DNA of 64,000 nucleotides from Hysterium pulicare CBS 123377 (Eukaryota > Ascomycota > Dothideomycetes > Hysteriales > Hysteriaceae), in the NCBI GenBank assembly GCA_000467715.1, contig AJFK01000128.1:1-64000 (forward strand). Reading direction: 5' to 3'. Made by a program: the position numbers and the translations under genes. The notes under the pieces are model-generated. The model did no database searches and was not told the DNA's origin. It was given only the letters and a program-made list of their open reading frames with translations. This document shows, one piece after another, positions 33,869 through 45,846 of this stretch (position 1 is the first letter of the stretch; every line of letters begins with the position of its first letter).

Positions 33869-35211
33869 TTCGTATCGTTGTTGCTTAAAGGTTACTTGAA
33901 TGGACGTCGACAGTGGTGAGGAGGAAAATGGTTGAAGGAAGAAGTTACAAAGGTAGTAAGTAGATGATGATGATGGTCGGTGGCTGCGTTGCAGCATGAC
34001 TAGCGTCTTGGCATATCCCTACTCACGTCCTCGCCATGGATTGAAGCCTCAGGCAACATAGGAACACAGTAAGTATAAACATCGCTGGATTTTGGGCTAC
34101 GCTTCAGTGCCGTGGTGACTCTTCTTGCTGCCTGCGCACGTCGTTCAATCGTAATTCGATTTTGGAGGCGTATCCATCCCGCAGCGAACGTTGAATTTGT
34201 CGGTTACATAAGAAAAGTAACGCCTGAATCTATAGAATACTTAACCCCTCTGTAGATCATAGTAACTCTGGTGTTGATCCGCTGCATAGAAGATAACTAT
34301 TGTTCAATACTATCATTCTGCCATTGGAAGATTCGCAATATGGTATAATCTAGATGGAGTCCAGCGACGCCAAGATTTGTAGGGGCAGAATTGATCTGAG
34401 GGCAAGGAGCACTTTTATCATTCATGTACTCCCTACAGGCGAAATGTTTTTTGATAATGTCAAGATGCTTCATGTTACTTCTCCCAGTATATTATCCTGC
34501 TCGCAAATAAGATCCTAGACAGTCTATATCCCCATAAAGCTCTCCAAAGAACCCTGGGCTTTCTCAGCATCCGCTTGTCAACCAACTTTTGCAGCTATTC
34601 AGACACCGTTATACCTGGCTTGGACTCTATTGAGTAAAAGTCGATTTGACCAGTAAGATATTCACTGCCGAAATACACTAAAACACAAGAGATTCATTAA
34701 AGATTCTCATTCTAAGTATGCTTTGTTACACATTCAACAGTCCGTCAACGCAACTTTCATCCTGAACCCATCAACAATCATGAAAAAGTTTTGAATATAA
34801 CAGTACATAAAACCGATGGAAGGTTTTGGATGTTTGAAAAGGGAACATTAGGGACTGACAGTCCCATGTGGAATGCTCCGATCGCATTTCCGAGAGGTGA
34901 ATTTCGTACGGGGCGGTGTGGATGTTGGTGTATGAGGAGATTGTATTATTACGGGAGGCCAAAAACCGGGTATCGTGCAAGCAGCTTCAAGGCTGCATGG
35001 TGTCTTGACACAACAGACATCCATGCATGCCATTGCTTTCATCTCCACCATTTTTGAACAGAAAAAACCCTCGTAAATATCAAAAAGTTGGGTCGCTCGC
35101 ATAGCTACCGTTAGTAGCAAAATAACTCCCAAAGAAATCAAAAGCAGCCAAGTTCAAAAAATGTGGTCATCGCAAAAGTCGTGAAAGTCTGTAAGACACA
35201 GTCCGCGCAGA
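33869..35211. other. Intergenic, no gene recognised
   Basis: Promoter side of the BAX-inhibitor gene and 3' side of the Sho1 gene. Overlapping frames at 34771-35141 on both strands show no family features. Confidence 0.45.
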
Positions 35212-36329
35212 CTACAGCAAAATGAGGTAATTGCTAGGAGCGATGCCAGTCTCGCCGTTTGGCTTCTTTGCTTGCCACCACCTTCCGCTGACATCTGAAA
35301 CTTCGAGAATATCGTGCTTTTGGAAGCTGATTTCATTTGCATCGTCTGGATTCGCTTCGTAGCTGTAGATGGCCTTGGCGCGATATGGGTACTCTACTGA
35401 CGTGTCGGCCTGTCCATCATTTGGACCATCTGTCGGAGTGTGTACTTGGGACGCGTTGTTCATGCCCGCTGCACCGAAACGTGGCTGGGAAGAGTTCCTT
35501 TGATCGACACCAACCGGACCGCCGGGATAACCGGATACAGGAGAAGAAGTCTCAAATCCATTTAATTGAGCTGAAGTATACATTTGGGGAGCTGGGTTTG
35601 CAACCGATGTATCGGGACGCGCGCCGTAGTTGTTGGACATGGGGCGTGAGTTGCGGCCGGGGTTTTCCTTGTGCAGGGCGTAGGAGTCAACGAAGGTGCG
35701 GTGACTGGCCTGTGGTTGAGAGCCGTAGTAGAAAATCCAGACGATCTGTCCCCTGATTGTTAGATTTGCGTCATTAGGAAGCCAGACTCGACGTACCGCG
35801 ACCATAGAGAGAAGGATGAAGCCGGCAGCAGAGGCTTCGAATGCAGCCACTGAGGAGTACACCAGGGAGTTGACAGAAGACGTAGTGAACACGAGGCCCG
35901 CCGCAAGAAAACCGACGATCTGTTGATGTTAGCATTACCCTCTCGAAGAGTCAAACAGTTGTGGCATACCGCGACGTGATATGTACGCTCTGAATCTGAT
36001 GCCACAGTGACTGTGACACCAATAATGCAGAATAGCATGAAGACAAGCGCCCACCAGGCGAAATTGGGGAAGCCTCCGTGAACAGCAGATATTATTGAAC
36101 TGATAAAGGCGATTATCCAAGCCAGCTGGGGGTGGAAATTGAGTCAGCGTTGTCCTCAGCGGACGGTCTGAGAGCGATACAGGCCACTTACCACGCCAAT
36201 TGAGATCGTTGCCAGCGCAAATGGGTCGCCGACGATACGACCGAAAGAAAAAGTCGATCGGCTTCCATAACTATGTCCGTTTTCCATTTTGTGCAGCGAC
36301 GGGGAGGGTATGGAGCCGTAGGATGGCAT
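35212..36329 (-). CDS. Sho1-type osmosensor with four membrane helices and an SH3 domain
   Basis: Four exons (36192-36329, 35970-36125, 35797-35919, 35212-35745) give 316 residues. Sho1 feeds the HOG and filamentation/invasion MAP-kinase routes at the plasma membrane. The N-terminal part reads [17 protein letters not shown], then four closely spaced helices, with [14 protein letters not shown] and [16 protein letters not shown] between them and [23 protein letters not shown] after them. A proline/serine linker leads to the C-terminal SH3 domain, from about residue 255 to the end. It is recognised by [37 protein letters not shown] and [15 protein letters not shown]. Both ends agree with family length. 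The start chosen gives [16 protein letters not shown] 14 codons later is possible. Confidence 0.94.
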
Positions 36330-38186
36330 GAAGTTCAGCTGGAGGTTTGGTAGAGTGAAAGATGAAGAAAGGATCCTGATATCGACCCGAAAGGAGCGTG
36401 GTGACGACTTAAAACACTCGACTCGCTTGCGAGCGAGGTGCAATAAGGTCTTGAGGAAGGAAAACTGGCGTTTGTAGAGACAGCGTCTGGCCGGAGACGA
36501 GGAGAGCGAAGCGACGAAGAGAAAACGTCGACGAACAAATGGTGCAAGAAACGGTCAACAGCGACGACGAGCAGCAAAGTCAGCGACAAGCCCGATGCTC
36601 AATGCCAGAGACGAGGTGGAGGTTGAAGGCTGCTGCGACAGCTGGCGGCTGCGGTGTCGTTGCTTTCTCAGGGCGATGGAGTGAGAGGCCGAGATGGACA
36701 GAGGCCCGGAAAGAGGTGGGACCTTGGTCGGTTTCAAGTGCTGAGTCGGCGCATTCGATTGGCTGGCGGGGATGGCTTGCAAGCTCCACTGCGAATGGGC
36801 TGGATGTCGCAGCCAAAGGAACAATTTTGGCAGCAATCTCAGCCCGCGGCGCCGAGTGGTCAGCAAACACAAGGCGCCTTTTCCTTTATTATTTCCTTTG
36901 TGCCCGCGCAACAGTCGTCTTGACGGCTACCTCGCAGCAGCAGCTGTCCGAAGAATAGAAGGTTGCAAGTAGCGCTGCTCCAAAAAGAGCCCCGGCTAAA
37001 GGCCCGTCACAGTCACAGGGAGCATTACCCTTCGCAGATGTTTTCTCAGACCACACGGGTGTCATAATTCGTTGTTTCGAAGGACGGGCCTGCGCCTACC
37101 GCCTGCTTTACTACCAACCTACAAAGCCGATTTAGACTTTGGGTAAGGCTTTAAAGCGACTCGCCATCCTTGAGGTTATTCGGATTATTCAAAAAGTAGC
37201 ATATGGAGTAGGATCCATCTCGGATTGTACTCTGTACGGGCGTGGAAGTCCATGTTACGTCGAACATAACGACACCCACCGTGGACGCAAGAATTAGCCA
37301 AATGGGCGCCACAATAGGGACTGCGTTGTGGACTGATTCGTCGAATGTGGCGGTACGAGATAATCATCTGCGACCTGCTCTGCCCCTGCCCCGGTTCCAC
37401 CAACCACTGAAACTGCCGAACAAATGTTGAGATAAAAGTCTTGATATTATTATTTATCTATCTAACACATTGACATTCATATTGCTCAAGAATTCTGCAC
37501 CACTTTTTGTCCTCAGCCTGGACTTGGGAATCCGTCAGGGGACAAACAACACTTGTGCGCTTCCAAGCCCGTCCGAAGTTCCTAGCTCGGGTTTTGGATA
37601 GATGAGACAGTGACCGTGTGAAAACCGTAATCCAAAACATCCTTGGACACAATGCTGCAGAACGGATAGCATCTACTCCGCATTTCAAATTCATCGTCAT
37701 CATAGCGTATATTCGCTTTTAATCTACCTCGTATCTCCCTATACGGCAGTACGTGACGTAAAGTGTTGCCAAGGGGTACAGATGCTGAAGCAATCATCAG
37801 CCTCGGCATGACAATTTTCAATTCACTCAAAGGCAGCGCCTTATCATTGTGGCTGCACCTCGTTGGGCTTATTAGCACGGGGAGGAAGCAAGGCCAACCT
37901 CACTTCTCTCACTCAGCCCGAACACCGCCACGTTCGTCACCAGGTGCATCGTCATTCTCTTTCTTCCTGATGTTCTGTAGATTTGCCCACTTTCGAGTTG
38001 GTCCTCGAGGCCCTGACCCTGTCTGAGTCTTCCTAGGTTACATTAGAGCCCCGGATGCCAAAATTTGGGCAATTTGGGAAATGTTGGGACCGCTGGGGAC
38101 AATGTTAGACAACGATAGCTGACAATACCAGGCAACAAGACGTGATATACTGACGTGTTGGAGCATAGTTAAACGGGGCTACTCAC
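36330..38186. other. 1.86-kb intergenic region upstream of Sho1
   Basis: Holds the Sho1 promoter and leader and the 3' side of the dynactin gene. Between 36539 and 36958 long frames exist on both strands at once; this is a composition effect of GC-rich DNA and no domain supports either. No gene recognised. Confidence 0.45.
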
Positions 38187-38860
38187 TCAAGCAAAGTTCG
38201 AGGAGCTGTCCTCTTCTTGCGCCTTCTTGAACTCTGCTCGTTTAACCACTTGCTCTGCCTTCTTCATCCTCTTGCTCCACTCCTTCCAGCAGCGACGGCC
38301 GCCGATCGGCCATATCTCCCTCCAACGCAGTACTATCACACCACTCCTTTTCCTTAACTCAGATATTTCCATTGCTTGTCGGTACTGGCGCTCTTTGGCT
38401 TCTTCAATTCGTGGTCGAAGAGCTGCAAGGTGAACAAAGTTATTTGAGGGTGGAACGGGTAGGTCGGTAAGTGATTTGAGTTGAGACGCAGTTGTCGGGA
38501 ATGTCGGTGCTTCGGTCAGGACCATTGCAAGTCGTTCTGAGGGTCCAAGTTCTGGAGGACCCTTCTCCTGTGCGGCGGACTGGATGAGGTCGCCATGACG
38601 AGATACTGCTTGGAGTTTAGTGTGGAACTACTTTTCAAAGAGAGATATCATATACATAGTCGCTGCACTTCCGATACCAGTGCAGTTTTTGAGGACAATC
38701 TTTGCAGAGAATCCTCAATGTACTGAATCCTCTCAAGGATTGATTTAGGTTTGCTTCCCTTTTGCTCCTGGGCACCACCCAGGATATATTCCAATCGTTC
38801 GAGACGGTGCTCTAGTAGAGAGACTGTGAACAAAGCTGCTTCCTCGAAATCGTCGGCCAT
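38187..38860 (-). CDS. Dynactin p24 subunit (RO-10-like nuclear distribution protein)
   Basis: Two exons (38656-38860 and 38187-38605) around a 50-nt intron give 207 residues. p24 is the small shoulder subunit of dynactin, needed for dynein-driven nuclear positioning in hyphae. The whole protein is helical: the N-terminal segment VSLLEHRLERLEYILGG and ILERIQYIEDSLQRLSSK are typical, then LSRHGDLIQSA across the exon junction, FPTTASQLKSLTDLPVPP, and a coiled coil ELRKRSGVIVLRWREIW. This matches the weakly conserved fungal p24/RO-10 pattern, so the assignment rests on pattern rather than catalytic motifs. It lies 33 kb from the dynein light intermediate chain. Confidence 0.8.
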
Positions 38861-39384
38861 AGGTTCGTACTGTGGATGGTGCAGTGCGTCGTGGTTGATA
38901 TTGTACGGTACCCCGAAGCAGCCAGTCGCTTTAGCACAAGCGCGTTGTGCATGGGGTCTTGGCAAGGCGGCACGGGCCTTGCATGCGTGCCTACCTAGGT
39001 ATATGGGCTTGAGGGTAACTAGCTTTGGTAAAGACTTGTACAGATGCTAGATGGTCTACGTAGGAGTTGATAGCGGTAGACAAAGCCAGATATTACGATT
39101 CTTCATCAAGTTACATACCTAGGGGTATATCAGAAAAAATGCCATTACGTGCACGGCCACGTTAGGTATCTCTATCCGCGCGCAACCCTTGGCAATCTTG
39201 CGAACATCAAGCCTTCCACCGTGCATCTTACAACTCTTGAAAGTCGCATTACGCAATCCTTCCCCTTCACCACCACTCATTCTTATCCTCCCACAATACT
39301 TTCACTCCTGGGCTACTGATCTTAAGTCCTATTACATGGTCTCGCACTTTCGAGAGGTACTGCCGCAGCGCACCTCCGGAGAGA
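38861..39384. promoter_or_regulatory. Divergent promoter region, dynactin p24 / amino acid transporter
   Basis: 524 bp between two divergent start codons; must contain both promoters. No strong TATA element stands out and no gene is recognised. Confidence 0.45.
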
Positions 39385-41119
39385 ATGGCGAGTTACTCCG
39401 CAATCGCGACTGATCCGGATGATAACGACCGCATGTCTGCGAGTACCGGCTCCTTGAGAGGAAGAAGGTCAGTACAATACCGCGTGTGTCGACCCTCAGC
39501 TGAATGTGCCTTGCTAGATCCCGCAGAGGCAAGAAAGATGCTGGATTCCAGGGCCAGGCAACATGGCTTAGCAGTGTGATAAATCTCCTTAATACCAGTA
39601 TGATACGTCGTTACGCTACATATACCGAATTCGCATTAATGGGATGACCTTCAGTTCTTGGGGCTGGTCTCCTAGCCATGCCATCAACCTTATCGAAACT
39701 AGGAGTACTGCTTGGAATCCTCGTAATCGCTTGGGCTGGACTTACCGCAGGCTTCGGCCTTTACCTTCAATCTCGATGTGCTAGATACGTCGACAGGGGT
39801 ACCGCATCTTTCGCTACGCTTTCACAACTCACCTATCCTAATTTGTCCATAATATTCGACGCTGCCATCGCTATCAAATGTTTCGGAGTTGGCGTGAGTT
39901 ACCTAATTATCATTGGTGATTTGATGCCAGGAGTAGTCCGAGGATTCTCTCCAGGAGCTGGGGAGATAGCTTTTTTGGTTGATCGTCAATTTTGGATCAC
40001 AGCCTTCATGTATGTGATAGCTGAAGAAGCTTATTTTCCTGAAGTTGGTGTGCTAACTACGTTTGACAGGTTAATAGTTATACCTCTTTCCTTCCTCCGT
40101 CGGTTGGATTCTTTGAAATACACGAGCGTCATCGCTTTGGTTTCCATTGCATATCTAGTCGTGCTGGTCCTTGCCCACTTCATTAAGGGCGATACTTTGC
40201 AAGATAGGGGAGAAGTCCGGGTTTTCAAATGGAACGGGCCTGTCTCCGCGCTTGCTGCTTTCCCCGTCATTGTGTTTGCATACACATGCCACCAAAATGT
40301 GAGTCCTGAGCATCAGCGTTCCCAAATAAGAATATTTGAAACTTACCTAGCGTTCGTTAGATGTTCTCTATCCTGAACGAAATATTTGACAATTCCCACT
40401 TCCGCACAAGTAGCGTCATTTTCGCCAGTATCGGCTCCGCATGCTTCCTCTACATCCTCACTGCCATCACCGGGTACCTTTCCTATGGAGACAACGTGAG
40501 CGGTAATATCGTAAACATGTATCCTCCAGCGGTACCCTCCACAATCGGACGCCTAGCAATTGTAATCCTCGTCATGTTCTCCTATCCACTCCAAGTGCAC
40601 CCATGCCGCGCCTCGATAGATGCTTGTCTAAAATGGCGACCTCGCCGATCGAACCGTTCTAGTGCTCAAGCTTCACCTTCTCACTCACCTTCCCGGAATA
40701 CCCTCCTCAATCCGTCCCTCGCTAAGTCGGCCAGCAAGCCTTCGAGTGGCGAAATGCCGGATCTCCGCTTCGCGATCATAACCACTATCATCATTGTTCT
40801 CAGCTTTGTTGTGGCCATGACGGTTTCCTCGCTCGAAAAGGTTCTAGCCTATGTGGGCAGCACGGGCAGTACGACCATCAGCTTCATCCTACCAGGATTA
40901 TTTTACTACAAGATTTCCGATCCTGACTCGGCCCATCACCAACGTCTTATCAAAGAGGATGATGATGAGGATGAATTTGAGCCTGGCGGCGCGGAAGATC
41001 TGAAAAAGAGTTGGAGGAGGAATCTCTTGAGAAGGTTAAGTCTTGCATTAGCGATTTATGGGCTTTGTGTTATGGTTGTCTGTCTGATAACCAATACCTT
41101 CCTTATTGCGGCTCATTAA
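39385..41119 (+). CDS. Vacuolar amino acid transporter (AAAP family, Avt5/6/7-like)
   Basis: Five exons (39385-39467, 39518-39597, 39655-40009, 40070-40298, 40361-41119) give 501 residues. The family exports or imports amino acids across the vacuolar membrane by proton antiport. After a short hydrophilic start the first helix reads SSVINLLNTILGAGLLAMP, the family signature, spanning an exon junction. About ten further helices include AIAIKCFGVGVSYLIIIGD, FPVIVFAYTCHQN followed by MFSILNE, and VLAYVGSTGSTTISFILPGLFYY. A serine-rich loop near residue 350 and an acidic stretch (EDDDEDEFEPGG) before the last helix are cytosolic. All exon junctions keep the frame. Confidence 0.9.
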
Positions 41120-41733
41120 GTACGATGCTTCAGCGTACGTCAGTTTCTAGAGTTACATCTCGTGGATTGTACAAGGCTTTCGACATTGTAGACTTGTTGC
41201 ATTACGTCAAAGGCGTCTGAAATATTTGGGCCTTGCTCGGTATCTCGTAGTAGATGGAATACATGGCTCAGTGCTATCACTTTGAGGACTTATTTACAAC
41301 ACTTCCTTATTCCCATCCCCTGACGTATTCATACATGAATTCAACAGCACGCTGATATACGACGCCCTTCTTGAAAAAGTATACAGAGAACAGTCCGCTA
41401 TGTTAGACCCAACACCCAATACCATAAACGCCAATACAATACCGATACCAGCTAGTGTTACTGTTTCGCTTGAGATACAGGCGTTAAAGATTTCGCTGCC
41501 GAATCGGCTTTTATGACTTGGCCTTTGATCTGCCCGACACGGAATCTGGGTTCGAGAATTCCGACCTGAGGCATACACAATTAGCTTCTTGCCTCCATAT
41601 GTTTGGTATATTCTCAAAGTTGCCTTAAAATCGCCTCCTACAATAATCACCAATAAACCTTTAAGTCATGAAAATCCTAGCTACTGCAATGCATCCGCAC
41701 AACACCTCTTAAGATGCACTGCAGAATGCAGGC
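41120..41733. other. Convergent intergenic region
   Basis: Between the transporter stop and the ribosomal protein gene. A minus frame at 41294-41653 has a hydrophobic stretch but no family match; it could contain an alternative last exon of the bS16m gene. Confidence 0.4.
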
Positions 41734-42064
41734 TCACGGCAGACGTACCATGGATAATAACCGCCAAGCAGTGTCGCTCGGCTGTGCCCCAACACCAATC
41801 CAATATCTTGCCCTCGTCTGGTCTAACTTTATCTCTTTAAATGGACGCCCATTCGTGTCGCCAGGAAGTGGAGGTTGAGGAATGGGATTATAAGTCCCGA
41901 GGACCTCGAGAGGTTTACTGTTGCGGGCAGATCTGAAATCAGGGACGTTAGCTGAGAGATTTGCTCCGAGACTGGGACAATCAATACCGCGCCTGTGCGA
42001 GAACAATGTTGTAAAAAGGTGCATGGCGCTTGCCGAAGCGCGCGAGCCGGATTCTAAGGACCAT
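41734..42064 (-). CDS. Mitochondrial ribosomal protein bS16m
   Basis: Two exons (41988-42064 and 41734-41932) around a 55-nt intron give 91 residues. The protein is part of the mitochondrial small subunit body. MVLRIRLARFGKRHAPFYNIV is the bS16 N-terminus, RNSKPLEVLGTYNPIPQPP the middle, and TRARYWIGVGAQPSDTAWRLL the C-terminal helix. The frame then stops after four more residues (VRLP). Many homologues continue a little further, and a GTACGT donor right after the last methionine codon leaves room for a further exon, so the 3' end is uncertain. The upstream gene starts 1.5 kb away, on the same strand. Confidence 0.88.
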
Positions 42065-42615
42065 TATAGTTGGCTGTGGACTGTGAGATCGTGGAAGACG
42101 TGAACTTTCGATGGGTGCAATGATCTCGGAAGGGAAAAACAGACCGGAGCCAAGCTTTTCTGACAGGGGCGAATTGACAAATCAGATCAGGGATGAATGG
42201 ACTGCACCAGAACTGTATTATTCTGGCGGCTTCACCCACACTAACTTTAGACTAGGATTATCAAATGTTGATATACACCGTTCAAATCTTTCCGCAAAGT
42301 TAGTGTGACTTGCATCTAAAGGCGCTGCCGTGAGGTTTGCCAACTTGTTTCTCCTCTCTAGTGCATCTTTATGTCCGGTTCACGAAAACATTGATTAGTG
42401 CACTCCTAGATTCGGACCATGTGAGACTTTATTAGTTGATTGATCACGTTTCACGTCAGTTCAAGCTGGAGATGCTTCCTTCTCCGGCACTCCGATGGAT
42501 AAGTGATTTGATACTGCTCGCTCTAGTTATTTTTGAGTAAACTAGGGAACATCCTCATTTAGAGCGATTTCTTGTCTTCCGGTTCATCTCTGGGAGGTGA
42601 AGTGGTTGATTTCTT
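42065..42615. other. Intergenic, no gene recognised
   Basis: Promoter of the bS16m gene and 3' end of the epimerase gene; only short frames. Confidence 0.45.
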
Positions 42616-43609
42616 TCACAATTTTTGTCCTTCGACTGGGACCTCGGCAACCTGATCCAGCCCATGGTACTTGGGTAGGTCAAGTCCATACTTGTCAGCC
42701 ATCTCCTGGCTCAAGAATCTGCCTCCAACAAAATGCCTCCCTTTGAACCACTTTATCAGAGGCTTCGGCGCTGTTAACGAAATGAGAGCTTGTGGCTCAA
42801 AGCCTTTCCCGGGCCCGGCATCCGGCGGACCGTCTTCGATATTCCAGGATGATGGAGCATCGACCGCTAGAACAGGGATTTTTGTCTCTCTAAGAGCTTC
42901 AATGACTTTAGGGAAAGGCTCTCGAACCTCTCCCGAGAATGAGAAGCCTGGGCCTTGTAAGCTCATAGATTGCGGTAGGAGGTATTTAGCGACTCCTTGA
43001 ACTGACCGAAGATGGCATCTACAATATGATCTGTTTGCTTCAAGGCAGCTTCGAAGTCTTCTGTGAAGGGAATTCTGAGGTCCTTGAGTTGTTTGCTGAG
43101 ACGCTGTTGTTGTTAGGCTCGAGGGTTTCGGGACCACTTGAAACTGGTCAGTTTACCTGATAGAGCTCGTTCTTGCTCTGTTTGGGATAGTATACAGTGG
43201 GTTGGTAGCCGTAGTGCCAGAGGTGACGGGCGGCAACAAGACCATCTCCACCTATAGGACATATCAATTACTTGGTAGTTGGAGGGGTAAAGTAATGTAG
43301 TACCGTTGTTTCCTGGCCCGCAGGCTACGAGGATACGCTTTCCTTGGGCTAAGGGCTGGAGCTTAAAGACTTTAAACAGTTAGGTATTGCATGAGGAAGA
43401 CAGCAAGTTAAAGGCATTGATAGGGCTCTCGTACCGGCTTGTGACACAGATAACCCGGCCAGCTCCATTAACTGGTCGATGGAGAATGCACCTGCGCTCA
43501 TGAGCTCTTGGTCCAGAGCTGCGGCATTCTTCGCAGAGAGGGTCTGAGTGAGTTATTAGAGTAAGACGGTAAGACGCTTACTGAAGCATGGACGTACTCT
43601 CAATGCCAT
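42616..43609 (-). CDS. NAD(P)H-hydrate epimerase (YjeF N-terminal family)
   Basis: Six exons (43598-43609, 43435-43543, 43304-43369, 43157-43251, 43007-43103, 42616-42953) give 238 residues. The enzyme epimerises damaged NAD(P)HX so that the dehydratase can restore NAD(P)H. Motifs: [12 protein letters not shown] with the start helix; [19 protein letters not shown]; the nucleotide-binding [17 protein letters not shown], which is split by an intron inside [14 protein letters not shown] with the catalytic aspartate; [14 protein letters not shown]; and [10 protein letters not shown]. The first exon has only four codons (MALR). There is no long mitochondrial presequence, so cytosolic or alternate targeting is likely. 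It shares a 392-bp promoter with the methylcrotonoyl-CoA carboxylase gene. Confidence 0.92.
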
Positions 43610-44001
43610 TGAATAGAGGAATTTGATTCTGAGGTTATGCGATCACTCGGAAATAGAAAGATCAGGACATTGAGGAGTGACAAAGAAATTGATGCTGCAC
43701 TTGGACAACTGAACTTGAACACAGTACTTGGCAACCCCGATGATATGTGTGTATTTCTGTGTGTTTAGTTCTGACAGATGAGTTAAATGTATAATTGATG
43801 GCAAACATCCATCACTTACTGTTTTAAACTTGAAGCAACAATGACGTGATGTTGTAAATACCTAGGTACTTGTCTACCCCGGATTTTCTCCGCGTCGCGG
43901 TTTTCATCGGCTCAGCATCCAGCTTCTTAACTTGCAAACATCAGCACAGCAAAATCGATCTTAGCATTTCCATCCTTCCTTCTCACACCAATCTACTCAT
44001 A
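43610..44001. promoter_or_regulatory. Bidirectional promoter region, NAXE / MCC beta
   Basis: 392 bp between divergent start codons. The MCC beta frame is open back to 43870, but that part is unconserved leader. No clear TATA box. Confidence 0.5.
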
Positions 44002-45846
44002 ATGGCCTCCATAGCTCCCTCTCATGAGCTTCTCTCCCTCTTCAGACACTCCGTACGAACAACCTACCGTGCGGGACCGCAATGTTTCCATCCTCGCCCT
44101 CTCCGCCGCATTGTCCGTGGAATGGCAACACATGCGCATTCCCACCATGCCAAGGCCGTCTCAATACTCCCAAACAATATTAACACAAGTTCTCAAGATT
44201 TTCTGGAGAACAAGAGACAAATGGATGCGCTCATATCACAAATGACAGAGTTACATTTAAAGATAGCTTTAGGTGGGCCGCAAAAGGCTCGAGATAAACA
44301 CGTCCAGAGGGGAAAGATGCTAGTTAGAGATCGGATCACCGCTTTAATTGATTCAGCGTCTCCTTTTCTCGAGTTGTCCCAGCTCGCAGGCCACGGACTA
44401 TATCCTGGGGAGGACGTCCCGGCTGGTGGAATTGTGACCGGAATCGGAACCGTGGAAGGCGTTACGTGCATGATTGTCGCGAATGATAGCACAGTCAAAG
44501 GCGGAACATACTATCCCATCACGGTCAAAAAGCATCTTCGCGCTCAGGCAATTGCGGAAGAGAACAGGTTACCATGCATTTATCTTGTCGACTCGGGCGG
44601 CGCCAACCTTCCACATCAGGCCGATGTCTTCCCAGATAAGGAACATTTTGGACGCATATTCTATAATCAGGCTAGAATGTCTAGTCTGGGGATACCACAG
44701 ATAAGCGTGGTTATGGGACCTTGCACTGCTGGTGGTGCGTACGTGCCTAGTATGTCCGACGAGTCAATAATTGTAGCCGAGCAAGGACACATCTTTCTAG
44801 CCGGACCGCCGTTAGTGAAAGCAGCGACGGGAGAGGTGGTAAGTGCGGAGCAACTGGGTGGAGGAAAGCTTCACAGCGAGATATCTGGCGTAACGGACTA
44901 CTTAGCGGTGGACGATGCTCACGCGTTGGTCCTCGCACGACGGAGCATAAGCAATCTGAATTGGACACCGGACCAATCTGTCACTCAGAATATACCATCG
45001 TATGAGGAACCGCGTTATGATCCCGCCGAGTTGACAGGGATAGTGGGCACAAACCTTCGACGCCAAATACCCGCTCACGAAATCATATCCCGTATCATAG
45101 ACGGCAGCCACTTCTCGGAATTCAAGCCTCTTTATGGTAGCACTCTAGTCACAGGCTTTGCACGTATCTGCGGACACCCTGTCGGCCTCGTAGCAAATAA
45201 TGGTATTCTATTCTCCGAGAGCTCGCTCAAGGGCGCGCATTTTATCCAACTATGCGCAAAGAGGAACATTCCCCTGGTATTTTTGCAGAATATTTCCGGC
45301 TTCATGGTGGGTGCCGATGCAGAGAAAGGCGGTATTGCAAAGAACGGAGCCAAGCTTGTGACCGCGGTCGCGTGTGCGGAAGTTCCCAAGTTCACGGTTG
45401 TCGTAGGAAGTAGTGCTGGTGCAGGGAACTATGGGATGTGGTAAGCCATTCGTCTCCTTTCTCATACACGCTTTCTCGACGTCCCTGGAAGTGGGCGTAG
45501 GATCTATATCCGTCGTACAGAAGTCTTAGTGCCTTGACACTGACATTGAAACAGCGGCCGGGCTTATTCTCCGCGCTTCCTCTTCACCTGGCCCAACGCG
45601 CGCACTTCGGTGATGGGTCCAGAACAACTCTCTTCGGTCATGGAAGCTGTGGGCAAACAAGTTGACCCCGCACTCAAAGACCGCATTGAGCGCGAGAGTG
45701 AGGCTACCTTTGGTTCATCACGATTATGGGATGACGGGGTCATTCCACCTGAGCACACGAGGAGAGTTCTTGGAATAGCGTTGCAGGCCGCGATGGGTGG
45801 ACAGGCACGGAAGAAAGAGACAAGTTGGGGGGTGTTCAGGATGTGA
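44002..45846 (+). CDS. Methylcrotonoyl-CoA carboxylase beta subunit, mitochondrial
   Basis: Two exons (44002-45440 and 45555-45846) give 576 residues. This is the carboxyltransferase half of the biotin enzyme that carboxylates 3-methylcrotonyl-CoA in leucine breakdown. The first 40 residues are rich in Arg, Ser and His without acidic residues, as in a mitochondrial presequence. The core shows [13 protein letters not shown], the N-terminal acyl-CoA site around [12 protein letters not shown] and [33 protein letters not shown], and the C-terminal half [15 protein letters not shown] and [15 protein letters not shown] continuing across the intron into [16 protein letters not shown]. Length is normal. 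The alpha (biotin) subunit is not in this window. Confidence 0.95.

Noticed and set aside
36539-36958. Long overlapping open frames on both strands upstream of Sho1
   Set aside because: They are mutually antisense, arginine/serine-rich and match no domain; GC-rich DNA gives such frames by chance.
43870-44001. Upstream in-frame ATG for MCC beta
   Set aside because: It would add 44 residues before the basic presequence that starts at 44002; the later ATG gives the normal family length.
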